NCBI RefSeq assembly: GCF_030936135.1
Contig: NC_082595.1
Location: 105,193,334 to 105,257,333 of the forward strand
Origin: Gavia stellata
Lineage: Eukaryota > Chordata > Aves > Gaviiformes > Gaviidae
Length of the DNA: 64,000 nt
Direction: 5' to 3'
Under the pieces are notes generated by a model. That model was given only the letters and a program-made list of their open reading frames with translations, searched no databases and was not told where the DNA came from. The position numbers and the translations under genes were made by a program. This document shows positions 27,911-40,700 of the stretch, piece by piece (position 1 is the first letter of the stretch; each line of letters begins with the position of its first letter).

Positions 27911-30189
27911 GAAATGTAGCACAGTATTTTTATATTTTGAAAATCTCATTATTTTATTTGATTATCAGAGTTGTACTTTTGTTAAGAAAATGAATGTATA
28001 TTTTTGTAAGTAAAAAGAATGGAAGAATAAGTGCACCATAACATTTTTTTTGTAATTTCATTTTTTTAGGGCTCAGTGTTGGTGCTGTAAAATGAATGAT
28101 CTTTGTATGTCTCCTTGTCAGTTTTAAATGATGTGTATGCCTTATGTGTGTTCAGAACATGTGATTGAAAGAAGCAGATTCTTATATTGACAACCATTCA
28201 GATTAAACACTAATCTAATGTAAACCTCCTGCCTTGCACTGATTGGCAGTAACAAGGGCCAGGTTCAATCCCCAGGGGCTCTCATTCAAGTAATACCCAA
28301 ATACAGTCGTAAGAATATGGGAGACTGGATTAAACCAGCTGGGTGCCTAATGGACAGCACTTCCCCACCTGCACGCAAGCAGTTCCAACAGACAGATTTA
28401 CACAAGTAGAGGAAGAAAAGAAAAGGATAACGGAGTTGCGTGTCACTGGGTAGTGCCCCGTAAGGCAAACCATGCCCATTCCTTGCCCTTGCTGAAGTAC
28501 GGTGATGGCAGCCCAAATCTTCTACGCTGAGCTAATTGCTGGTATAGTCAGTAGCTGGGCTAGTCACTAGTCTTCTCTTCCTTGTAGTTTCTGCCTAAAA
28601 ATAACGTGGAAACCTTCCAAGGTTATATCACCTTCCTGAGTGTTACTGCTGGTGATCCGTCTCACTGCAGGTCACAGCTAACCATGTAGGCGAGCTGCTG
28701 TTCCCCATCAGGCACTGAAGGAGGGCATTGCTGTTAGCCACCGCCCCCAGCCATGTCTCCTGCTAACCACGTTCTCCCGCCTTGCTGTATCCTGTCTGCC
28801 CCTGAGCTTGCCGACCTGCCACGGCTTAGGTGGATTAGATCACTTGTGCTGAGTCCCCCACTTTAATAGGTGAATACCCCCTCGGACATCTGTCCCTGGG
28901 GAGTCCCTGAAGGCTGGGCTCTTCGGTGTCAGGTCACCGGGTTTTCAGGAAGGGCTCTGTAGATTTGAGTACTAATTCCTTAAGTCACTCCTGCACCTTA
29001 TAAGAATCGCTGCTAGCTTCAATCCCTGCTGCATCCTCTTGTCTCTATTCACCTTCTGCATTCCAAGTAAAATAGCTGAAGTGGACAATGTTTTAAAGCC
29101 AAACTCTGCTTTTCTGGGTTCATAGTTTGTTTCCAAATATCACTTGTTCATCTCCTTTTCTGCTTGCCTTTCTGGGCTGTAGATAGAAAACACAAAATTA
29201 AATCAATCTTCTTGAGAGGAGGAGTTTCCTTAAGGGAAACTCAGGTTCTTTAAGACCTGGTATTTGTTGTCCAGCTCTTCAAAGATGAGGAAGAGACGGC
29301 AAGTTCAAAGTGTCGTGCAGTAGGGTACAGCCAGGAGCATTCTAGTGTATAGTGGTCAGTCACATACCTCGTATGAATTGTACATCATAGTTACGTAAAA
29401 GCCAATCTCAAAGTGTTACAATAGAGTCTTCCCCTTCAGAAAACTTCTAGACGGATTGATGGAAAGGTCAGTTGGATTCATACAACCGGCAGGTGAGGGA
29501 GGGAGTTTTGTTTTCCTGCAGTTTTTGAGATCTCAAATTCCTCATGCTGCACTGAATGCTTTTTTTTACCTTCGCTCTCTGCAAGACCATGGTTCAGATA
29601 CCTAGCAAGAGTGCTGAGTATTATGGTTACAAAAATGTGTATACGTTATAGGCTTAAAGTATGAAATCAGATAGCTTTCACATCATTAAGCACCAAATCT
29701 GCTGCATAAAACAGATGCTAACTCACTGGGAATCTTCATTCAAAAGAACGCAGCAGCATGTGTCTTTCTCTCTGAGGCAGAGGAGGAGACTTTTTTGCTA
29801 TGTTGCACCTGAGACTTCACAGTCTCTGAAGACAAACAGGCATGACACAAAGCTGAACAACAGAGGGAGAATGGTCCTAGAGCCGTGGCACTCTGCAGAA
29901 AAGTTGGGTCCCCAGTATCGTTTCAGAGATGTTTACAGAGCAGCAGTCTATGCTGCCCTGGAACTGACCCTTTGGAACTGACGGTCACTTGCTCAGCTTC
30001 ACTGGTGGAGGTACACTTCGGAGACCCAGCACCCATCCCCTGCCAGTTCGTCTTTGCTGATACATGTGGGATCATCTACATTCAGCAAAGGATCAAAAGG
30101 ATTTCTGTTGCACCTCAGTAACCTCCATCATGGGCTTTCATCTCTGTTTTACCTAAAGGATGGTTTTACCTGCCTAGGGCCAACTCAGG

Positions 30190-30912
30190 CCACCAGTTTG
30201 TCATCATGATGATGGGACCAGGTTTACACTGGCTGAGAAGTTTCTGTCCAAACTGGCTGCAGCCCATGAGGAAGTATTTCCCTTGTGTTTCCAAAACAAC
30301 CTCACCCTTTGGTCACCTTCAAAGTCATCAAGAAGAATCTGCGCATTTGCCACATCCAGCAGCTTCAGCAATTCTGCCAGTGCCAGCCATGTCAGATTGA
30401 GAGTGGTGGTGCATAGACGTACCTGCTGACATCAGTGTGGGATAAATGCAAAACTGTGGCCACCTCCAGACTCCTGGCAAAGTCTCAGCTGTGCTGAGCT
30501 GGCCAGGCAGAGAGAATGGGCAACTACAGAATTCCCGAAGTGATTTGTAGGGGTGAAAGACGAGCCATAAGAGAAGAAAGTTCCCTAAAAACACCCTGCA
30601 ATCCTCTCCTAAGGGCTCTTGGATTGACATCAATGACCGGGTGAAAAGATGTTGGATGTGGAGACCCAAATGCCACATGCAGAGCAGACTCGGAGAATCA
30701 GTGAACACTTTCTGGTTACCAGACATTCACATGCTCAGCTTGTCTCTCCCTGAGTCCCTGCCTGAGCCTGTGTTCATACAAAAGCAGATCAATGGAGAAA
30801 ACAGCAACTTGACCCAAGAGATGGTCAGAAACTGCAGGAAACAGGGTGGAATTTCAGTGCTGGAGGATTCCCAGAAGCTGGACATTCAGCAGAAGCAATG
30901 CTATAGAAGCTA
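30190..30912 (+). pseudogene. Possible decayed coding sequence (unidentified)
   Basis: Several neighbouring open stretches on one strand read like protein but lie in different frames. One, near 30214-30282, contains RFTLAEKFLSKLAAAHEEVF. Another, near 30301-30400, contains VTFKVIKKNLRICHIQQLQQ. A third ends at 30913 and contains SNLTQEMVRNCRKQ. This pattern would fit an old retrocopy with frameshifts. I do not recognise the parent gene, and chance cannot be excluded. Confidence 0.2.
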
Positions 30913-31655
30913 AGAAAGATGTATCTTAATTATTCTGGCTGTGCAACCAAAATAATGAGGAGCTTGATAGAGAGCACAGTCAGAAAACATGCTGGGATGT
31001 CAGCCTTCTCCGTGTCATAGCACAGAAAGAAATGTGTTTTGGTCCTGGTGCTGTGAGTACTGATTGCAGGCTTGGTGTCTGCGGACAGCAACAAGGCAAT
31101 TAGGAAGTGCCTGATAGACCTGCTCCAAACGAGGAGAACCAGTAGGCGAGTGTAGGGAACACTCGCACGGGAACTCACGCAAGATACACAAAGGGAACCA
31201 GAGTTCAATCTTTCTTGTCCTTCACCTTTCTTTTCAGACCCCGCTGCATTCTCTCTGGCTGCCAGCAGACAGCATTGTGCTGTTGCCTGTGGGGTGGACC
31301 TGAGTAAAGGAAAATGAACGATAAACCCAGGACTGAGATATATTGCAGGGCAGGCTGAGTTAATCCAGAAATTAATGGAAACTGGACATAGTTTTGGAGT
31401 AGTCAGTGGTGGCACTTGGTGAACACTGGTGTGCCTGTGGCCCCTGCTCGGGTGGTTGCTCAGGGTCCCTGGAGAGCCAGATGTTCCTGGAGAAGTAATA
31501 AAGACTAATAGGAAAGAGGGACTTGGATCTCATGGGACAAACTGGGGACAGAGTAGGCAGCAAGGTTAATCCATCAGAGCCATTTTGTGTTGGGCATAGA
31601 CCACTACTGGAAGATGATTCTTCCCACCACCAGCTGGGGTTGGAATCCACAACAC

Positions 31656-31681
31656 AAAAAAAAAAAAAAAAAAAAAAAAAA
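31656..31681. repeat. A26 homopolymer tract
   Basis: An uninterrupted run of 26 A on the + strand after 'ccacaacac'. It may be the tail of a retrocopy reading on the + strand or a simple expansion. I could not find a flanking target-site duplication. Confidence 0.9.
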
Positions 31682-32157
31682 GGAGCTGCTAGGGGTAAAG
31701 GAAGCACAGCACCTGCCTGCGTTAGAAGAAATAGGATGGAGGAAAAAAAACCCTCACTTTCCAGCTTGCTCCTGTACCTCTCCACTTTTCCTCTCCACTT
31801 GTTTCATTTGGAAAACTTACAGCTGGTAGTTGAGGATTAATTATTTGATTTGCTCCTGAAGCAAAATCCCACTGGGGATAAAGCAACGGAACATGGTGGG
31901 ACTTTGGCAGCAGAAGCTATACTTGATTTTTAAGGTTTCTGGCTTCAAGAAGCTTTGATTCTTTTATGTCTTTGATGCCTGGTTGTGAGAAACCATTTAC
32001 TTGGTGTTGTGTTCATGCATTCTGCAGAATGGAAGAGCCAAGGATCTTTGGATGAGGTGATTTGTCATCTACTGGTCTACGTGATAGTTTCCACTGGGCT
32101 TTGTGGCTTTGGCTTTCTTCCCTTTCCTTCCTGCTTGCTAACAAAAGAAAGAGCAAC

Positions 32158-32185
32158 AAAAAATAAGAATAAAAATAAAAATAAG
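32158..32185. repeat. AT-rich simple repeat (AAAAATA-like)
   Basis: Imperfect tandem AAATAA/AAAATA units on the + strand, about four copies. Low-complexity sequence without other meaning. Confidence 0.7.
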
Positions 32186-35100
32186 AGGTGCTGACAGTAA
32201 GTAAATAAAACCATCCAAGATGAATTTCAGAACACCTGAGAAAAGGTGGTTTTTTTCCTGAAAACAACAGAAGTGATTTTTAAAACTGAAAGAAAACCTC
32301 CATGTAGCTCAGTCCATTTTAAATGCAACTGCTGTGCAGCTCCTCAGTGGCCATGGGAACAGGAGGACTGGAGTCTCATGCTACTGGGAGAAACTTCTCA
32401 TAGAGGTTCCCAGCAGAGCCACCAACAAAGCCGCACCAAGGACAGCTGACCAATGTAAAGAAGACATCATCCCTCGAGGCTTCAAATTTTTGCTTAAGAG
32501 CTCCCACGGCAGCTTTTCAATGCCATTAATTTCGTCTCCAACTTAACGCTGGCCAGCAGCCAGAGGACTAACATGAGCACAGACCTCAGGTAGAAGTATT
32601 AGAACTCTGAGTGAAGATGGTTATCGGCTCCTTAACTTCACCCAAGCGTCTGGCTGACCTCATGGGAGACCGCGGCTCTGAGACCCCTGCTGAACTGCGG
32701 ACCTTCACTGGGAAGCTGCTTTTGTCCAGTCGGCATCGGTGCTCAGTGCTACTACTGGATGTTTATGAATATTATACGTACGAAGAACACGATAATGCTG
32801 AAAGAAATTCCAGATACATTCCATGGACCATATGGATAATACCTGTAATTAGAAGATATATTAGAAGATAGAAGTAATAAGCTACTAACTACACATGACA
32901 ATTAGACACATTATATACAATGACTATATTAGTGTACAACCAGCATAGCAATGTGTACATCTGAAAATGTGCTTATGAGGGAACTCACATTATACCAGGA
33001 TAATTCATTTTTGTGACATTGAAACGGTAGTTTTATTGTACCTTTTTATTTCAATAAGTTGCAAGTTCTTTTAGTGGTTGCTTTTAGACCTAAAGATGAA
33101 ACAGATGAAAGGACATTCACATTCTTATGTGGTTTATGAATGTTAATTCATCTTTTAAAGTTTGGGAACATTGTAAACAGAATAGAAGTCTCTGATTTGA
33201 GATGAAAAAGATTGATTTAAGGTTTTATCTTTTTCAAAGGCACTGAGAGGTCAGGCTTTCTTTGTATGGATTTGAATAAAATCCACATTCAATCAAGAAC
33301 CATCAGAAGTTTCAGTAAAAGAAGATGAAATGAAAAGTCAATACACAAAAACAAGATTTTTAATAACATTTCATCAAAGATATCTGGAAAACCATTAGCT
33401 ACGCATTTCTGGACATAAACCCAAGTGTAACATTCCAGCAAGTGCTTTTTATCTCCCGTTGTAGACGTGTCCCCATCCCCAAGCTTACGTACATCGGACA
33501 CACCATTCCTCATCGTCATGGTATCAACTTGTAGCATCTGCAACTGTGGACACAGGGAAATTGGCCACAATGAAAACCAAGCTCCGAAAAAGACTTAAAA
33601 CCAGGTAAACTAGGAACTCTACTTCAGACGCAACTCCCAGAACTCATGCTTTCACACAGCGGGAGTGATCCTGAAGTTATCCTGAAGGTAAGTAACAATG
33701 CACGTGAGTAAGATAACGGCTCTGATCAGTTTTGCCCTAGTTTCTTCGCTCTTTTTTTCAGGTGAGAGGTGTTAATTAAAAGAAAGTTTAAAACCTCTAA
33801 GATTTTGTGTATGTGTGGGGGTCTTTTTTATGTAATCTATTCTAACCCTTTTGATGAACTTTCTGGAAGAAGTAAGCTGGTTATCCCACTAAATTTATTC
33901 ATAAATAATACTTGGTACACTTATAGCATTATGCCTTACGTATAACCTATGCAAAAGGTTATTATTAACCCATAGTACAGTTCAACTGAAATAGAAAAAT
34001 TACTTAATTTAGCAACGGTATCTTAGCAAGAGAGCAACAGCCTTAGTTGCAGATTCTGCTAGTTCCTGCCCCCAGCCCCCTGCATTAGACCATGGTGACT
34101 TCCAACAGCTCACACATCCCTCTCCGAAGTTTTCAACATTGAAAAGTAAAGTCTCATTACCATTAGTATTATGCTTGATACATCTTCAGTGATTTGGGCC
34201 TTTGTTGAATGTTTGTCTTCAATGCAGACCAGCCCATAGGTTTAGAAGTGACTTCTTGATCAGAAATAAGCAGTTCCCTTAGTATAAGGATTTAATTCTT
34301 CTGAGATTCCTAGGGTTGTATTTCAAATGCAGTATTTGTCCACATGCACATAACACACCATGAAGAACTAGTGTAATCCCTTGACCAAACTATTAACTAT
34401 TAGTGGATGACTCGCACCCGCTGTGCCTGCTCTAGTTGCCTGACGCGGCCGTGCCCTGTGTGCGTGTCGTTCCTGGCGCTCAGCTGGGGAGCTGGAAGAG
34501 TCCTACAAATCCATCTGGTGCAACCTGAGGCTGAGCATGCTTCTGGTGGGAGACGCTGTCCTTCGTCAATCTAGAAATAACACAAATAATAGATAATAAT
34601 TCCAAAATAAGCAGCTAATTTTTATACACCGTTTGGCTGCATAACAAAATTACAGAAGCAGCATTTGAGGCACATGCAATTCAAGGCACCCTCTCGGGGT
34701 AAACGGGCCAGTGCAGGTGGCAGAGGTTTCCTGCAGAGCCAAGAGCACTCACCCCTCACCCTCTCCTCCCGTGAGTTAGTGGGACGTTGAAACCAGGAGC
34801 TGGCATGAAAAAGGACCATCAGGTGGCTGAGAAGAAAGCTGGACCATCCCCAGCATTCAGCCTGCTTTGAACGTGCACCCAGCACTGGGGCTCTGAATTC
34901 AACGACTTCTGGTAAGAGTAATGGTGATCGTGGACCACCTCCTGATTAAAGAGTGACAGTTACTGAGAACAGATGCTTGTTATGTACAGGATGAAGCCCA
35001 CAATCACCAAATTATCTTACCTGTTTGCTTCCTCCCCTGTTCATCAAAAGCTGTTAACTTCTACTTGCACCGCACAAAACTGAGTCCTCTTGGCAGCTTT

Positions 35101-35506
35101 CGCTAATGTACCTTCAATATTGTATTTTGTGGACAGATGATTTTTTGACAGTGGTTAAATTTCCAAATAGGCAATAAAAAAGGGATTATATTAGTTCTGA
35201 GACAGCAGCTCCAATCCTATAATCTCATCACTTGATTCCTTCTCACACAGCAGGTGCCACTGTGAAAGCCTGATAAACTGCTTAATGTTACCATGCTTTA
35301 ATTTTATGGGTAGCAAATCTTGGATTACTGTCTTTTTTTTTAAGTGCTGCAATCCATGCTACATAAACTCATGCTGTTTTCTATATTTCACCTTTGCATT
35401 TTCTCTCTCTCTCTCACTACAAAAGCCCATGTAACTTTTTCCTCTGTCAGCCTTTAAATTGGATGTTCTCAAGGTGATGGGTTATCAGACTTCCCTTCTG
35501 CCGGTT

Positions 35507-36089
35507 TGTCATGGTTTAAGCCCATCTGGCAACTAAGCACCACACAGCCGCTCACTCACTCCCCCCAGGGTGGGATGGGGGAGAGAATAGGAAAAGTAAA
35601 AGCGAGAAAGCTCGTGGGTTGAGATAAGAACAGTTTAATAAGTGAAATGAAACAAAATACAATAATAATGATACTAATAATAAAAATTGTAATGAAAAGG
35701 AAAATAACAACAACAACAAACAAGAAAGACAAGTGATGCAAATGAAAACAATTGCTCACCACCCTCTGACCGATGCCCAGCCCAAGCAGCGGTTCCTCGG
35801 CCAGCTTTTTCCCTAGTTTGTATACTGAGCATGACATCATATGGTATGGAATATCCCTTTGGTCAGTTGGGGTCAGCTGTCCCGGCTGTGTCCCCTCCCA
35901 ACTTCTTGCGCACCCCCAGCCTGCTCGCTGTGTGAGAAGCAGAAAAGGCCTTGACTCTGTGTAAGCACTGCTCAGCAATAGCTAAAACATCCCTGCTTTA
36001 TCAACACTGTTTTCAGCACAAATCCAAAACACAGCCCCATACTAGTTACTATGAAGAAAATTAACTCTATCCCAGCCAAAACCAGCACA
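35507..36089 (+). mobile_element. Solo avian endogenous-retrovirus LTR (ERVL/ERVK-like), + orientation
   Basis: About 583 bp beginning TGTCATGGTTTAAGCC and ending AACCAGCACA, the 5'-TG...CA-3' LTR frame. It contains blocks typical of a very common avian LTR family: 'caccacacagccgctcactc', an A/T-rich AAT and AAC repeat part (35660-35725) and 'ctgtcccggctgtgtcccct'. The flanks carry an imperfect 5-bp duplication (cggtt on the left, tggtt on the right), as expected of an old solo LTR. No gag, pol or env sequence lies next to it, so it is a solo LTR left by recombination. Confidence 0.85.
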
Positions 36090-36277
36090 TGGTTCAGCAC
36101 GTATTACCTATGAAAATTAAAGCAGATGTACTGAAGGCCATGTTGTTAATATTAACAGTATTGTTTCATAGGTAATGGGGAAAAAATTCAGTATGAAGAC
36201 AAGAGTTGTTTAGAAATACTAACTAGCAAATGCTTGGTTACTCATACGTAACTAAAGTCATTTTATGCCTATAAAGA

Positions 36278-36845
36278 TGTCTGGCTGGGATGGAGTTATT
36301 TTTCTTCACAGCAGCCCGTTAAGTGCTGTGCTCTGGATCTGTGACCATAAGCATTGATAACAGAGGGATGTTTCGGCTATTGCTGAGCAGTGCTTGCACA
36401 GCAGCAAGGCTCTCTCTGGTTCCTGCTCTGTCCACGCAGTGAGTAGGCTGGGGGTGCACAAGAAGCTGGGAGGGGACACAGCCGGGACAGCTGACCCCAA
36501 CTGACCGAAGGAACATTCTTTACCATATGATGTCGTGCTCAGCAGGTAAAACTGGGGGAAAGGAGAAGAAAGGGGGAATACAGTCAGAGCTATGGTGTGT
36601 CTTCCTAAGTAACCCTTTTACATGATAAAGCCCTCCTTTCCCAGAAGCCCATGGGAAGTACTAAATGAACTCCTTATTTTGCACTTGCACGCAAAACAGC
36701 ATCTGTTTTACCTATTAAACTGTCTTCACCTCAACCCATGAGTTGTTCTTGCTTTTGCCCTTCTGATTCTTCCCCTGTCCTGCACAGGGGAGCAAGCGAG
36801 GGGCTGGGTGGGGGCTCAGCTGCTAGCTGGGCTCAACCCACCACA
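36278..36845 (-). mobile_element. Second LTR of the same family, inverted
   Basis: Read on the - strand it starts TGTGGTGGGTTGAGCC and ends near CCCAGCCAGACA. It shares the same internal blocks as the LTR at 35507-36089: the 'acagccgggacagctgaccc' complement, the 'catatgatgtcgtgctcagc' complement and the C-rich start. It is more diverged, and its A/T-rich middle differs from that of the first copy. Flanks are aaaga on the left and gaaga on the right, an imperfect 5-bp target duplication. It is a separate insertion, about 190 bp from the first. Confidence 0.78.
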
Positions 36846-37152
36846 GAAGATGACACATGTGACAACCACTTCCCCAAATCCACCCAGACAGGCAAGCACA
36901 GAGGCATTATTGGCAGGCACAGAAGGGGAAAAGGGCCTTTTTCTACACACCATGGATATTCCACACGACCATGCTTTGTCCCAAATTCCATATACCTAAA
37001 CTAGTGCTTACACCCTTACTTTAGGCAGTGCAAAAACACATGTACTTCTGCAAGCAGAGCATCTGGACGTTTCTGAATAAGAACGGTACAATATTTCAGG
37101 ACTTGACAGAAATGAGGAAATGGAGAAAAAACATGGTGTTTTCAAGGTTTTC

Positions 37153-37158
37153 TTTATT
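37153..37158 (-). terminator. WDCP: WDCP poly(A) signal
   Basis: AATAAA on the - strand (TTTATT on +) 332 bp after the WDCP stop codon. It is the first canonical signal downstream, so the 3' UTR probably ends at about 37.13 kb. Confidence 0.6.
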
Positions 37159-37489
37159 AGGCAACTTTACTGTCATCTAAAAACACCAACATATTAAAGC
37201 CCAAGATGGCAACTTTAGCTCAGGAGCTTGTAAGAATGCCTATTTTCAATCACTGATACAAAGACCTGGTCTATACTGCAAGAGGCATATTTAAAAAACA
37301 CTGCTCAGTATAAAAAAAAGTTAATGGTTCCAAGGATCAAATAAATAATTTACAGTGATATGCAACAAAAAAGCTATGGAAATCTAACAGAGATTTGAGA
37401 CAGACTGTTGTTTAGAATTTGCAGTCCTATACAGTAAATTTAAAAAGTCTCCCATCATAAGACAGGCATTACAAAATCACTGTCAAAAA

Positions 37490-37761
37490 TTACATTTTAC
37501 TGCTGGGCTGTTCTGAAGGACTGCTGCCGTCTAATGTCTTGGAGGAGCAGTCCCTGAGGACTTCCAAAGAACTTGTGATATCCAGACTTTCAGAAGAAGC
37601 GGGTCTACACCCTTCTGTAGAACTGATGATGTCCAAAGTTTTGGAAGAACGGGCGCTGTAGCCTTTCGTACTGGCATCTCTTACGACTATCTCCTGCATG
37701 GATGTAAATGTTAATGGAACAAAGCCCTCGCTGTCCGCTGTGAGAACAATCCAAGATGAAC
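37490..37761 (-). CDS. WDCP: WDCP last coding exon
   Basis: Acceptor 'tatgtgtcttcacag'. It encodes [19 protein letters not shown] and QEIVVRD, then a Ser-rich tail of about 60 residues ending PSSKM-stop. The tail contains three imperfect repeats built on SSKTLD or SSESLD. Confidence 0.92.
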
Positions 37762-40700
37762 CTGTGAAGACACATAAACATCTGTTTATAAGTTTTCCTG
37801 TAATTAGGTATGTTTAAGGTACAAAACATATTTCTTCTAAAATAAAAGTTAAATGCTTCTGTACATTTACAGTTTTTCTAGAAAAAAAAGAAAGTATGGG
37901 GAGATACAGGTTGTATAATCTCAAAAATAAATGACAGTTAACAACGATGCAAAACAGCTTTCTGACCAATTTTGCCACTAGAAGACGAGACTATAATAAA
38001 TGCACGCTTCAAATAAGGAGGAGGAATGAAATTCTGAACAGAATTCATAAGCATCCAGACTTGGTTTTAATTAGGTATTCATAAGCTCCTTCACAGTGCT
38101 TAAGCTGTGCAGATACTGTAAAAAAGCAGGAATTTATTAAATTAAATGACAAATTAGTAGCATAAAAACAATTCAGAAACTGTTTCTATTATGTAATTTC
38201 AATATAATTAATTCAAATAAATACAAGGAAGAAATACTGTACTACACTGTACAAACCCCATGTCTCTGGTCCATTTGCTACTTGACTTTACATCATCATT
38301 AGCATTATTTTTACAATTTGAAATCGTTTACTGAATCCAAAACACTGGCTTCTACCAATTCATATAAACCAGAAAATTTTCGTACTTGTATCCCTTAAGT
38401 TGATGAAGAAATAAAATAGAGCTCATGTGGGGTGAGGGAATTCAGAGAACTATTTCCAGCTGTTTGTAAATTTACATTATGTAACTTCATGTCACAAGTA
38501 AGGTCGTGAGAAGATTATAGCTTCAAAGCACACAACCCTTTAATCTTTTGGCTTAATATCTCATTTGGACCAAACTTTAAAATCAATACAATTCAGGAAT
38601 TTGAAAATACCATTCCCACTTTGCCCATTCATCTAGTAATGTTTGTAAAGTTAACAAAGAAACCTACTGTAACACTGTTTGCTTTTAAAATCTATCTAGT
38701 AAGGCTAGCCATAAGCATGATGATCACTCATTCCTGGGCAACTAATTCTGTTAAGTTTACATTTCTACGATAAAAATGAGAAGTCGAAACTAACGCAGGT
38801 AATGGGGACGTTTTTTGCCAGAAAGAAGAAGTTGTTCAAGTCTTACAGCTCAAAATAAAATTCCAGTCTGAAAAATTAAGAGATCAGTATCTACAAAACT
38901 GCCTACTGTTATCATCGGGTATATCACACGTTTCTGGGTTGTGTCCTAACATTACTAAAATAGTCACTGTGTTTCAATGGAGGTAACTGATCCTGTAATA
39001 GGAAAACTACTAAACTAATGTAAGATAGCAGTAAGAACCTTTTCAAGATTCAATTGCTAGTGAATTACCCGACTACAGTTTTATCTATGTATTGGAATAC
39101 TAAACATATTCTAAGAACTATTTAAAGAAAAACAAAACTTGCATACTGGTAAGAACGGCAGCCTTAAGGCTGGGATAGTTGCTCAGTAATCTACAAGTAG
39201 GCAGACAGCAGACACAGCAGGCAAGTAGCTGTAATATAGTACCAAGAACATATGTAGCAGTGAGAGATCATATCCCAAAGGTGTGTTTTCTGCCTTTGCC
39301 AAAAGTAAGACACTTAGAATTGACACATACACAGGCACACAGGATGTGCACAGGATGAACGGATAACAGCAAAGAAGACCACAGTGTTAAGAAAGGTAGC
39401 TTTCTTCGCAGCAAAAACAGATGCACTGCTAAAATTTATGGAGCTACTTTTGTGTTTATAAAAAACTATAGGATTTCTTAAAGGAGACCAGATGCTGGAA
39501 CTACAGATTAAAATACAGAAAACTGTATTCCAAAACCACCAGTTTCTAAACCTCTAACCTCCTCATTACTCAGACTTCTCTATTTAGAATAGCCGAAAAC
39601 ATAAATAAAACACTGGATGACAGTAATTTTCCTGTGTAAGTAGCTACTTGACAAGGTGGTATCAATACGGAAAAGTTTGATAATTTTTTTCTTTAATGTA
39701 AAGATTCTCCTCAGTAAAAGCCCAGAGAAGAATCTTTATGTTATAAAACAAATGAGCAAACTTTTATTAGTAATCTTTCATTATTTATTCCTTGGGTTTT
39801 TTTCCACATGGGATTATGCATATTGCTACTGCTCACTAAGAATGTCGCATATGTTTGAAGTGTTTGTATTATTGGATAATTACAACATACCATGTTGCAT
39901 TTCTACAAGAGAGAGATTGAACATCTGCTGGACTATATTTAGGCGGAGTTTACCACCACAAAGAATAACAGCTCGTCTTTCATCTGAATCACTTCTGGAA
40001 AGCTGCTTCTGTAAATTCAAGAAAGATTCATTAGATACTGTGATGTATATTTAAGCAGAGATATCAAAATGGCATTCATCAAAACAGGATCACAGACATG
40101 CCTTCAACTACATCATTTACAGAAAGTCAAATGCTACATTCATTCATTCAGACCCATTTGCAAGATTTAAAGTCTCAGCTCTCACAGAGATGATCTGCGA
40201 GTGATAGCAGCAAGTAACTGTGCTAATTCAGCATGTGTCAGAACAGCAGGAGAGGAAATCATACACTGCTGCTGAAGAAGCCATGAGCTTCATCCACAGT
40301 GCAGACCTGACTCTCATCCTACCACCTGTGAGGGACATTTTCCTGGGGAGTCTGTAAAGCTGCAGGTTTTTCATCCTCCGCCCTTCCTGATCCACAACCT
40401 AAGAAGAGGTGAGAGCTGCTGCCCATGAATGTTTGGGACGAGGAACGGACTAACAAATCAGAAGGGCTTGTTTGTCTCACCTCTGACCATCACTGCCCCA
40501 AGCCTTAAAATCCAAAAAGCATCTTCGAAGAATATCCCCCACGGGGCAGAGCAAAACATTTTTAAAATCTGCAAAAGATCAGTTGTTACCAAAAATACAA
40601 ACTCTGTCTTTGCGTAGGATAAAATTCACACAACCATGTCACTTCCCAGGGAAGCCTTGATAACATCTCTGCGTCATGACAAAACCAGGATAAAGTAAAT

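Larger units (their letters stand above)
27911..35506. other. Gene-poor interval between MFSD2B and WDCP
   Basis: No confident gene. Contents noted by eye: a GC-richer non-coding patch at about 28.6-29.0 kb, a coding-looking but broken stretch at 30.2-30.9 kb, an A26 tract at 31656-31681, an A/T simple repeat at 32158-32185 and AT-rich sequence after 32.75 kb. Several open frames of 80-160 codons occur on both strands, but none has domain likeness or splice support. Confidence 0.6.

Noticed and set aside
31372-31785. 137-codon - strand frame over the A tract
   Set aside because: It depends on a poly-Phe run from the A26 tract and shows no domain.
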